A stretch of 64,000 bases of DNA. It comes from Sarcomyxa edulis. Its lineage: Eukaryota; Basidiomycota; Agaricomycetes; Agaricales; Mycenaceae. Every line of letters starts with the position of its first letter. Position 1 is the stretch's first letter. A program made the position numbers and the translations under genes. The notes beneath the pieces were generated by a model. The model was not told the DNA's origin and made no database searches. It saw only the letters and a list, made by a program, of their open reading frames with translations. Of the stretch, positions 47,801 to 59,090 are shown piece by piece. The stretch covers positions 558,001 through 622,000 of the forward strand of contig QUOL01000015.1 of the NCBI GenBank assembly GCA_009761415.1, in the 5' to 3' direction.

Positions 47801-50800
47801 AGGAGTGGAAGATTGGGGAATAAATGGGCAATGTTCGGATATTGGAGCCTTGAAATTTTGAAACGCAGAGGGTCGGGGTCGAGGTGGCGGTGCTTCAACT
47901 AAATATGGAAAATGTTGTTAACAACTTCAGGACAATTATTAGCGTCCCCAAAACCTGCATTCCAAAGAGTCTAGGTAATCCTATACATTGTATATGCAGA
48001 CTAGAATTGTATCAGGTTGAGTATTTGGAGCTCCAAACTCATTATTCGGAAGATGAGTGACATGAGTCTAGATATACCCGATGCCCATCCTGACCCGTTG
48101 ATTCACCGCAATGTCATCGCAACCGACCACCGTGACTGAATCGTCTTCACCACAGAACGAATATGATTGCAGAGAGACCAATACTGTGGTTGAATGGCGG
48201 CGAACTTGAAATCGCAGTTTGATACGGTGGATCAAGACAGATAATGACTGAGCGTCAATTATTGGCTTTCCACTAACGCCAGTCACGAGCGAGACAGTGA
48301 CAGAGCTCTACAGCCAGCGAGAGACATGTGAATCATTGTGTAGAGGTGCTGAACTCATCAAAAATATAGAGAACATATGAGTCTCCACCCACAGACAAGC
48401 GACACTGAGCGAAGTAGAATCTACCTCCCGGAGTTAGAAATTTAATCTAGCACAAAAGAAAGAGTAGTCATGTACCTCTGAGAGATTACGATGACGGAGG
48501 GTGGTGACTGGATTATCCTTGAATCTGAGCAATGACTTTCCAAGTCTTAGTGCTCAAGATGGAAACGCTGGCTAGGCCAGGAGGAAGCAGCATATCATCC
48601 CCGGTCAATTGTCGGTGTCGATACACGGAAGTCCAAGGAACAACGGAGGAGTGCATATGGCCGGCAATTGTAGTCTGTATGGTTGAAAACAAAGACGTGC
48701 GAGTATGCGATAAAGACTATAACAAGAGATAGATACCGAGTCGCCATCGTCAGACCATGATGTTCGTGGCGTAACCTAAAAAGAGGTGCGAGTTGTGAAT
48801 GACAACGCTGCAGAGATATGACCATCCCACTCCGAGGGCTGAGAGAATGAAGAAGGATGTGCCATACGGTAGTGCCTAGTGATCTCCGCAGACATAGATT
48901 TACTCCCTTGACACATTACCTGTTAACGATCCCGGGAAAGGGGCCTATCGACCAGTAGAATGAAGACAAGTAGGAACACTGGAGCGTAAGATCTCATTCG
49001 AGAAGCATCAAGATCGACACGTCCAAATGGGAACAAATGTTCCACCCATGATGAACTCGAAGAAGGATGTGGCAGATGAGCGGTACCAGAGGGCCGTGAG
49101 CTCTTCTTGAAAGGCCATCGCAGACCCTGTGAAGGAGAAATTAAAAGTCCGTACCAGGTCCGTACTAGCACTGTCTCATCGGAGGTAGACATGAGCTTGT
49201 GATCGATTCATTGTGTATCCAATGCATGGTTTTTGTCAAGTTTAGACAAGGGTATCAAAGTGACCGAGAACCTGGTTAGACTCCGCCCAACGGGTCCAAC
49301 GGGTAGAATATTACGGTCGTCGGCTGTACCACGGAGTCAGAACACGGAGATAACGAAGAAAGAGAGCGAACAGCTTCTTCGACTGGCGTTCTCCTGAGGG
49401 TGGGGAAATACTGGGTTGAGGTTGAGCCAGACCAAGTCTAGATAGGCTAGAAAAGCAAGACTCGGAGAATAAGAGACTCAGCGATGAAGCGCAAAGATAC
49501 GGACACAAATTAGTGGTCTGATTGAGTGGCCGAGAGTCATAAATCCCTAGAGATATATGATCAGTGTATAGCTCGTCTAATGCGTAGAATGACATACCAG
49601 GATCAGCTCTCCAGCGGATAATGAATCCTCGGAGAAATCCAGAGGAAAGGCAGTCATATGTTCGGATAATGACACATCTATCCTTGAAAACGGGCAAGCA
49701 TTGAACTTGCTATCCTTGTGACAAGATATACGTATTGCCGCCGCAGAAAAAATGGCGCCACAGGAGGATGCTTCCAACGTATTCCACGGTGGAAATGGGG
49801 CGGTGTTCGAGCAACAAGCAAAATGAACAGATTTTGAGCTTGCATAGATTGATTGACGTCGAGACCCTAAATAACAAACACACGACGACCGAAGGAGAAC
49901 AGATACTGGGCGTAACCGACACCGCCGTACCAGCAAGACCCACCTCACCATCTCGACCTATGGTGGAGAGCGATGAACGTACAGTAGTGTGCCACCGGAG
50001 ACACACTCGTCACTCCAAAATTTGACTAGAGATGAAGTGCTGCAGACGCATTTGGTCAACAAAAGTCCCCAAGACGTTGATCTTTCTCTTGTATGACACT
50101 CGAAAGCGTATGGGCAGACCTGCTAAGCCAATAAGCCAAGGGAATGTCTGACTCGTGGAAACGGATACCTCTTACGAAGAACGTTTGCAGATATGTTGGA
50201 CTGCGCACCGTGAACCCATCCTTTTGACCAACGTACTCGTGATCATCTTGGACGGATCAGGTAGCACCTGGATAGTAGAGTGAGACATTTAATCCTCATA
50301 TGTATATCGCCGTTCAATGACGTCTGCAATGCTTTGATCTTGGTCTAGAACATGGATACTTCGGTACCTGAGGATAGCATACGCGTTAAGAGCTCTACAT
50401 ACGGTAAACACAAAGAGTGGGAACGCACAGAGTGCCCTCTCGGAGGTTACATAGTTGCCCTCTTAGTCCGAGGTCAATCTCCCTGTACCGGGAAACGCGT
50501 CGTTCTACTGCCGTCGGTCGGTGGCATGTAATGCAATTTGTAGGGATGGTCAAGAGACTTCCGCTACCGAGTTTGGAGGTTAACAGCACAGGATAAACGT
50601 ACTTGGCATGAATCCATCTGCTAGTAGTTGTGGCCGATGAATTCTAGGGTCCGCATTGATGAGTAGAACAGGGAGGCGGCCCATCATATAGTCGCTGAGA
50701 GGTGCGCCTGCGTCCAAGCTTCAATAGCATGAACGACATGAACCATTTGTTAGATATCTCTCATGAGATCATGGATCGAGCCCATTTGAGTGTACTATTT

Positions 50801-53800
50801 ACCACGCTCCCGAATTTGCGCCAGTACGGCGGCCTGGGTAGCCAACGTCGTGTTTGTAATATATGAACCCGTGGAAAAAACTGTCAACGAATGGAAACAA
50901 GACATGGGAGGGAGAGGGACAAGGGTGAATCAAAGCGGCGCTGCGTGTAGTCAAACCACGATGTACCTACATATCAGTCGCCGTCTGATGTTTTGTTGAA
51001 ACGCTGAATTGGGAAGGTCACCGCCATAGTTCTGGCGCTAAGCGAGTCACATCGATTACAGCTACGACATCACGAAACGGCCGCTAATTCCGTTATAGAA
51101 AAATAGAGTGGTCGGGGAGTGCGTATTTCGAGATCATCAGAGCTAATTGTCTCGCATGTAAGACCATTCGAGTAAGTATAACTTGGAAAAATCAGGTACG
51201 TACCAAGGCATTGTACAATTATAGACGCAGAAGACCAAGAATGCTAAGAGACCGGGTAGTTCTCGCAAGTACCGGAAGTACGTGAGAAGCCGAAGACTTT
51301 GCACCACATACTTGTGGTGCCGGCCTAGAGCAGATACATCAGTTCGTCAATTAGACAGTACTAGTTGTTCAGATGAAACGAAAAGAAAGGACCTGATGCA
51401 CCATCGTAAGACGTTCGTCTGAAGAGAGGCTTCCAGATGAACCTTGATAACCTCTAGCGCCGGAAACATGATACACATCAACCTGTTAGAAGGCTTCACG
51501 GAAAATCGAGGAGTTCGCAGGGGCGGAGCGGGAACGTACCGGATTGAAAGGGAGAGCCAAGGGCGGTAGACTCGTGGAAGGTCTTCGTCTACAGTATGGT
51601 AAGGAGGAAACTCCACAGGAGCCGCGACGTTCGAGGGAGAGACATCGAATCCCAGACGGGGAACAAGGTCGCGACGCTAGTAATGATGTGAACATGGAGA
51701 GCATTGAGAAAAAGACCCGATCGAGGTGGGATCAACGACGACTTCTGTTCGGAGATGGTCAGGGAACAAGTTGTCTGATAGAAAGGATGTATCCCTTCCT
51801 GTTAGAGAGGACGTTATTTGATGCGCCCGCACCCGTCGAAGTCCTAGGACATACGAGATGGAAAAACCTTGGGTAGGTGCGTGCATGAAGTGATAAAGTT
51901 TCATGATCAATGAGCACTTGCCACGGTGTCACATAAGATTCGAGCGATATCGATTCGACTTCTTTCCGAATTAGACTCGCCTAAACCACTCTCCCGTACA
52001 TATTCCCTATAGATATGGAACGTCGAAAAGTAGTGATCAACGCGGTGGAATCATCTGAAAGGATCAATGCAATGACGAGATACGCGAAACTAAATGATGC
52101 GATGGAACTCAGCTAATAGATCTCATCTGAGCCGCAAGGATAGAGGAAGGGGGTCATCGGCCTACGTAGTTTGATGAGCTGACATGGAGCAGAATCGCAA
52201 GGTCATTTATCTTGGGATCAGAGTATGTGGCGTCTAGCAAAAAAGATCTTTTCTCGAGATGCAGAGAAGGTACGAGCTAACAGAGCTAGGACATCATGGA
52301 AACCAAACGATGGGGGTAAGCTCGGAAGATAACCTATCCCAGTATAAAGGCTGTCGTATAATAGCAGGAAATTCTGCGACGCGATGTCTACCGAGCTGCA
52401 AAGCCCACTATGGCGGAATTAGAAGCCGATAGAAATATTCCAGAGAGCGCCAGAGAGGATTGACAGTAGGATGATAGACGGCCACAGTTAAGTCAAGTCC
52501 AAGCGTGTGCGCAGAATCTCAAGATGCTTACCAAATTGTACCTAGAGACCATGGACGGGAGGAACGGGATAGACAGCGACGCGAAGAGAAGAACGAAGGT
52601 GTGAGCCACAGTCGTGGATATGGCACAGCTATTAGACAACCACCGAAATGATACACACACGACGCGAGGCTGAGCCTCCAGGTTGACACGGCTCAGACCA
52701 AGCTACTTACGTTCTTGTTAAAGGGATATCAGACGAAAATCAGAGAAAACGTGCTTGGGGCCGTTTGTTAGAGTTTATGTGGCGGTCGATCGAACGGAAG
52801 CGTGGATATTGAGAGTCTTGAGCTTTTGACCTCGCGGGTGGCCCTCTACAAGGAAAGTAGGTTCCGTTATTACTCGAAGAAATAGGCTTTGGCCTGGTGG
52901 ATATGTGCGCCCATGGATCCGGTGAAGGGAGATTTGATTGGAAGATAGACAGATAACGCGCTCCTGTACCGAGGAAGCTAGGTGTGAAGAGAGCTGTCGC
53001 GACTTGAAAGACAGATATTCAGTGTGATGGAGGGTCATCAACGACATGGACTGGAGGACACCACGATGAGACATTAGCATGATTGAGATGACGACATGAT
53101 GATAGGATAACAATCACGCTCTACACTCCTTGATGATGACTAGTACGTGAACCCATTAATCATGACCTCCAATCCCGAGCGCAACGCCAACATAATCAAT
53201 ATCGTGTTGCAACGACTTGGAACGCGTTCCGAGGTTATCGGAGAAGAGTGTGGATGATGAGTGATGGAGAGAAACGTCCTGATAGAAGGAAGAGGGGACT
53301 CTCACGGCTACGCCGTATAGCCCGACCGTAGTAACCTGATATGTAGGGTAGACCGAAGATCTGAGATGGTACACCGCGGGTAGGGACGGGTGGGGTGATT
53401 TGAGTGAGTAGAGACAAAAAAGGAAGCTACAGATAGAAGGAGAACAAGAACGAAGACAAGAGCGAGGACTCGAAAACGGAGACCGAATAATTTCGTTCCC
53501 AGCGAAGGAAAGGGTAGAAGGACAGGGGCAGAGGAACGAATGTTTGTTGGTTGGTTGGTTGGAAAGTTCAAAGTTCCGCAGCAGACGTGAGAAAAGAGAG
53601 CGTCGACGCGGTGGTTTTAATTCATTCGTGACAACTGATCAGGAGGAAAGAAAAAGAAGACAGGGCACGATATCGATCGCACTGGATAAGACGCGGGGTA
53701 CGAGGTTGGTGATTGGCCATGGAGGATTGGGTTTAGGGGACGGGTTTGGTAGATTGTAGGGAGGCCAGGAGGCAGGTAGTATGAGTGGCATCAGGTGGTC

Positions 53801-54880
53801 GAAACTGGGGTGAGAAATAATGGACGGATCGATAACGTGAGATCTAGTTCTTGGTAAACTATCTTGTGGGCGCGTCAGAGATGGTGATTTATAAGGCGCC
53901 GAGGAGTATTGTATTGAAGGATGAAGGAACGACGGACGCCCGGGATGAGGGATCGATGAGAGTGTGGGTAGATAACGGAACCGGGAAAAGAGATGTTGGC
54001 AAGTCATAGATGAAGACCATTCTGTCGTTATTCGGATTCGCAGGCCAGTGCATGCGATACGAGAAGATTTGATTCATTCATTCATATGTATACGTGAAGA
54101 TATGACGGAGACAAACGTGCATACTTGGCAGGCTTTAGACGCAGAAGATGGGGATGGATTTCGGCAGAAACCGAGCGGCATGGGACGCGAAGCGGCTTCG
54201 CGGAGTGGAGAAATTTGCTAGCAGATTCAGTACAGGCAGGGGTTAGACACTAGTGCAGATGCAGAGGATTCCACTAGATGAAGTTAGATGTACGCGTCGG
54301 GCACCGAGGTGAGAAATGAAATACGAGGAGGGTGAGTATCCGGCGGGGAGGTAACGGGAGAAGAAAGATGGAAGATAGGTGGAACTGAGCGAGATTCAAG
54401 ATGGAGATGGAGTTGTCAGTTGTGGTGATCGTCAAGTCACGGCTGGCGTTCGGTGTGAAGAGAAGAACGGGGGTTGTTCTGGGTGGAACTATTTCGGAGA
54501 TAGAAGCTGATGTGCTCAGGCGCCGGACATGGGGAAAAGACGAAAAACAAGACGAAAACAAAGCTCAAAAAAATCGACAAAAATCGTGGAGGGCCAGTGG
54601 GTGCGAGAGACAAGTACCCTATATATATCTAGGTGAACGGATGAGCTGCTAGGAAGGGGTGGAAGGATGAGCTGCTGCGGATGATGAGAAGTGGCGGGAG
54701 CAATAGAGGAGATGCCGAAGAAGTGGCTGTTTTTGGCAGGAGGATGCCGAGTGTTCCAGGACCTCTCGCAAAAGCAAAAGGCAAGGTTGGATTCTGTTGG
54801 AACTCGAAATTTTTTGCAACCATCCACCCATCACCTCTCTCTCAGAAGATTCTCCTCGTTTTCCCCTCCTCGATATACAA
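44803..54880. other. About 10 kb without a supportable gene
   Basis: This is by far the longest stretch without a clear gene. Frames of 60-130 codons are scattered on both strands with no recognisable domain, no strong codon-usage signal, and no terminal repeats or polymerase/transposase motifs that I can see. On the minus strand a few hydrophobic stretches (for example FRVLALVFVLVLLLSVASFF near 53440, SYAPVFLLVFILLV near 48970) lie near plausible splice sites, so a many-exon membrane-protein gene could be hidden. About 54.0-54.88 kb should contain the MADS gene promoter. No tRNA found. Confidence 0.35.
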
Positions 54881-56855
54881 ATGGGCAGAAGAAAGATCGA
54901 AATACAGCCAATTACAGTATGTCTGCCAGCTATTATCGTCGCCATCCTCGTCGACCTCCAATTATACAATCCCCTTCGCTTAATTCACTTTTGATTATAC
55001 TTAGCACGAGCGCAATCGCTCTGTGACCTTTTTAAAGGCACGTACCCCCCGTTTTTCGTTATTTTTACCTCGCAAAAAAAAGTCTTGGCATCTAATTATT
55101 ATTATCTTTTCCTTTGCCACTCAACGTCCAACAGCGCAAGAATGGTCTCTTCAAAAAGGCCTACGAGCTAGGCGTATTGTGTTCGGTAGACGTCGCAGTC
55201 ATCATCTTTGGTTCGTAGCCAACCACAACATCACCGCCGCCCAGTACTAACCCCCCGGTTCTATTTTTATCGCAGAGGAACGTCCTGGACATCATGTAAA
55301 GCTCTACCAGTACGGCTCAACAGACATTCACGACGTCGTTCAGCGTCACCTCAGGTACGACGGTGAAAAAGATACAAAAGGTCCCGCAGACTTTTCAGGA
55401 AACCCAAAGCTCGAGGATATCGGTGAAGCAGACGACGACGACGTAGACGAAGACGACCACCAGGACATGCACAACCGCGCTGCAAAAAGACGCGGTGACG
55501 GGAAACTCAAGCCTGACTTTGGCAAGTCGTCGATGGGAAACGATCTGGGCATGAACGTCGATGTGAGTCAAAAAATCATTCTTTTGTAGCAAAAACAACT
55601 TTGACACCCTCGCAGATGGAGTACAGCTTGCGCCACCCCATGACCATCCCCCCGCCTCCAATGCCTCTCCATCACCCGTCCCAGCTTCCTCCCACCTCCT
55701 CCTTACCCATCTCTAGCGACCGTCACTCCATGAGCGGACTCCGCAGCAGCGCTTCCCACCACTCCAACTCGGGCTCCAACAAGAAACCCCGTACCAGTCC
55801 CAGCATCAACATCAACACCCACAGTCGCTCTTCCTCTGACGACCCTACCTCTGCTGGCGGCGGCGGCGGCGGAGGAGGTGGAGGATATGGATACCACGGT
55901 CACGGATCCCCCACCACCAATTCATCTGGTTTCCGGCCCCCACCTCAGAACCAACCGCACTACAATGTCAACAACGCTTTTTTCAATCCCGTCTCTACGC
56001 CCCCTCCTCCACCTAGTTTTATACCCGGTGCGTTCGACTTTAATCACCCGACTTCCTCTTCTCGTCGAAGCACCTTTCCCCCTCCTCCTCCTCGGTACGG
56101 CGATCAGAATCAGCAAGGTCAAGGACAAGGAATGTATCAGCAGCTCATAAGACAACAACAGCATCATCATTCCTCTGCTAATCACCACCCTCACTCGTCA
56201 AACTCTGCGCAACCGCCACCTCCCGCTCCGCCTCCAGCAGGTCCGGATTTGTTCGCTGCCTTTCTAGACGCCGACGAGCATAACCGTCAGCAGGTGCAGA
56301 ACCAGAGTCAACCGTTCCCTGGTCTCGATTGGCCCGTTCACGCTCAAGGACAGCAACCGCAAGCAGGTGTGTGCCCAATTTGATTGATGTGAGAGTACCG
56401 ACACTGATATGCTCGTAACAGTCCAAGCACCACCGGGAAGCGCAGGTTCCGCTCCTGGAGGTGCAGAAAGCAACTGGCTTGACTTTCTCTCTGGTGCCCC
56501 GCCTCCACCTTCCTCCGCTACGACCGCCTCCTCTTCAGGCAGGGAACCGATGTCATGGGAACGCGACAGACCCCTCCCTGACATGTTCAGCGGAGGCGGT
56601 AGGGGCGGCGGTAGCAACGTCACCTCGCCCAGGATGAAGAACCGCGATACGAATGCGCCGAGTAGCAAACGATCGAGAGTCAGTTCGACTGGGACTGCCG
56701 AGGGATCGGGGGATGGAGATGAAGGCGGTGGTGGTGGTGCTGGCGGCTCTCCCAGCGTTAACGGGAGTGGTGGAAGTGGAAGTGCGGGGGGAGGCGGAGG
56801 GAGGAAGGACGATGTTAAAGTCGAGCCCGCCAAGATCAAAGGTGAAGTTGGTTGA
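54881..56855 (+). CDS. MEF2/Rlm1-type MADS-box transcription factor
   Basis: Encodes 538 residues from exons 54881-54916, 55005-55037, 55135-55210, 55276-55562, 55616-56366 and 56422-56855. Residues 1-60 are a MADS box of the MEF2 class ([43 protein letters not shown]), which binds A/T-rich CTA(A/T)4TAG-like sites as a dimer. A MEF2-like extension follows ([21 protein letters not shown]), then an Asp-rich patch and about 400 residues of disordered Pro-, Gly-, His-, Gln- and Ser-rich sequence. Yeast Rlm1 and Aspergillus RlmA of this class act downstream of the cell-wall-integrity MAP kinase, so the same role is inferred. Two introns interrupt the MADS box itself; the second (55038-55134) begins with GC. 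Confidence 0.94.
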
Positions 56856-56927
56856 TGGCTCACCCGACCTAGGTATACTCGGACACACGCACATGCACAC
56901 ATTTTTCTGAGACTGAGACTGGGATTG

Positions 56928-56950
56928 TTCGTTCTTCGTTCTTCGTTCTA
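56928..56950. repeat. GTTCTTC short tandem repeat
   Basis: TTCGTTC/TTCGTTC units are repeated about three times in the 3' UTR of the MADS-box gene. Simple-sequence repeat with no evident role. Confidence 0.6.
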
Positions 56951-57159
56951 CTTCCTTGTTGTACATAGGCTTCGTTCATCTTCTTCCTCTTGTTCCGTCG
57001 TTGAATCTGCTATTTTCTCGTTTGCCTACTTTTCGAAATTCCTTTCTGTGGTATCGCTATCATGTTCGTATGACTCCACATTTCGTATCATTACACAAAA
57101 AAAGAACCAGTACATGTTACTATTGTAAGGAGGAACTCGGGGAGCAGATGCCTCAACAG

Positions 57160-57722
57160 CGAACATGGTGTGTCCTTGGTGCAATAACGCACCGAGGTGC
57201 TCGACGACAGCGTCGAGGCTTGAGATCCGCTTGACTAGCCTCGATATCGTTCCTGATGGAACCGTCTTGCGTTATTCGCTGTCCTAAGATGGATGGCTCG
57301 AATCGCCACCTGACACCGAAGAATCAGGATCAGTCTTCTCAGAGCTGAAGAGACAGATACGTACCGAAACGACAGAACGAGTGCCTCGTATGACCGCTTG
57401 AACCAGACATAGAGCTCCAAAGTCGCGTCGTTCTGTAGTGCAGAGCAAGAAGACGACAAGAGATGCGTTCGCAACGACTTCTAAGTCCTCGGGGACGTTA
57501 CTGATACGTGTAGAAAAAAGGATTCGCACCGAATACATTGCCAAGGCCTGATGCAAACGACTTTTATCTGCCTAGATTGAGAAAGAAGAACGATGAAAAT
57601 GTTTACCTTGACGATCTTGAAGTACGATTCGTCCATTTGGGGGGGATCCAGGAGGGCGAGTCCAGACGAAAGAAATGGGTACGAGGTCTTGCAGTTGACT
57701 GAGATGAATCAAGTTGCAACGG
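57160..57722 (-). pseudogene. Inverted, internally deleted copy of the GLTP gene
   Basis: Reading the minus strand from about 57722 down, the sequence follows the intact GLTP gene from its 5' UTR: GTCAACTGCAAG, then CCTCGTACCC, an ATG at about 57639 with exon 1 (MDESYFKIVK), intron 1 with the same CTTTCTCAATCTAGGCA, a shortened exon 2, part of intron 2, then a jump into exon 5 (LYVWFKRSY against LHVCFKRSY, RSVVSV), a short remnant of intron 5 and an eroded exon 6 ending near LDAVVEHLGALLHQ. Exons 3 and 4 are gone, the HHH segment is deleted, and stops and frameshifts occur. Because introns and promoter are included, this is a DNA-level duplicate, not a retrocopy. It lies 22 kb from the parent on the other strand. 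Confidence 0.85.
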
Positions 57723-57724
57723 CG

Positions 57725-57905
57725 GTTAACAAATTAACTTTTTGTCCTTAACTTGCCCTTACAAAAGTAACTTGCGCTAACTTTTGGGTGCAAAAGTTAA
57801 ATTGTCCCGTTAACGTGAAGTTAACGTGCTAACTTGTAATGATTAACTTGCTAACTTGTATTGATTAACTTGTGAACTTGTAGTGTCTAACTTGTAATAT
57901 ACTTG
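57725..57905. repeat. Dense TAACTT motif cluster
   Basis: In about 180 bases TAACTT occurs nine times on the plus strand, mostly as TAACTTG, and twice inverted (AAGTTA), with GTTAAC palindromes at the left end and near 57809 and 57820 and two AACTTG variants. Some copies form inverted pairs (AAAAGT next to AACTTTT). The cluster begins where similarity of the GLTP pseudogene to its parent stops and is followed 1.2 kb later by the transposase gene. Such clusters are typical of transposon subterminal regions bound by transposase; that link is inference. Confidence 0.75.
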
Positions 57906-59090
57906 TTTTCTATTGCAGATTTCGCAGCGTCGCTTCGAGCGTTGAGTTGGCGTTGAGTGACATCCGATGTGGCTGTGAGGTGGCTCTGCCGGTCCCAATC
58001 GGGAAATTCTGGCAGATAGTACAATTGGACATGGAACACGATTTCTGAAGCCAAGCCAAAGTGCTAGACTACAACTTACATACTACTAGATGAGTCTCCC
58101 GGGCTCATACATTACAGCAAAGTGATCTTGGTCCCTGCAGAGACGGAACACTCGAAACACTTGTGACATCCATTGTCACGACGCGTCTGATCGACAATTC
58201 TCCCGCTTCAATTGCTCCCACTCTTCTCGATATCCTGGTTGCTTGCTCCCTGAGCTTCGCGTATTTCGGTCTCAGAGATCAAAGCGTCGACATGTTACAT
58301 CTACAATCCAAGAAATGCAAACCTTCAAGATCAAGAGCCCTACACGGTTGTGTCCGAATCGCCGCGTGCACTGACGAATCTACTTATTGGTTCCGTCATG
58401 ACTCTCGACGGACGCGATAGAGGTCAAACTATGTATCACTTCACTGCAGGGCATAGATGCACAATGTGAGTAAATTGTCCTATCTGTTTTCAATTTGCAC
58501 GATGCTGAATGTCGGACCCGAACCAACCTCCATCTTCTCACCATGCCACGGCGCTCCCTAAGCTGTAAATTACGCCCGGAACTTATCACGCTTTAGCCAC
58601 AGAAGTGGTTGGTGTTGTCAGGTTGCATCTCACAATGCCTTTGGTGAGCTCGAGTCGTCACATACAGTGTCCGCACTCACACGTTCTTGTCCAACTCGAG
58701 ACTGATCACATTGTGAATATTTGGCAGAATAGGCATTCAAGAAATTTGCCTGCTCCTCCTTGAGTCAGTAGTCTTTGCTGGAAGACACTGTCAGCATCTT
58801 CAGCTATATTCTAATTTCTTGGATATACTTACCCCTTCAATTATTGCTTCCCAGTCTATTCCAATCGTCCTCCACTTTCGAACGCTTTGCGTCATGACCT
58901 GGATTCATCTATTATTTGAACTGGTATGCGGCTCAATGTCACTTACTTGCATTTAGGCTGACGCCCTCCACAGTATCCGTATATCCCTTTGTAATAAATA
59001 TGAATCATGTGATCTTAAGTCCACGTGATCGACACGCGTCTCGAATTTTTCACTTTCTCATTCTACGTGCGACTCTCACTACGGAGCTGG
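57906..59090. other. Region between repeat cluster and transposase gene
   Basis: About 1.2 kb with only short frames (for example 58163-58420 plus) and no recognisable domain. If the repeat cluster is a transposon end, this would be internal non-coding sequence and the transposase promoter. CT-rich stretches occur at about 58820-58900. Confidence 0.35.

Noticed and set aside
55601..56902. Long minus-strand frames under the MADS-box gene
   Set aside because: They are shadows of GC-rich Pro/Gly/His repeats in the real plus-strand exons.
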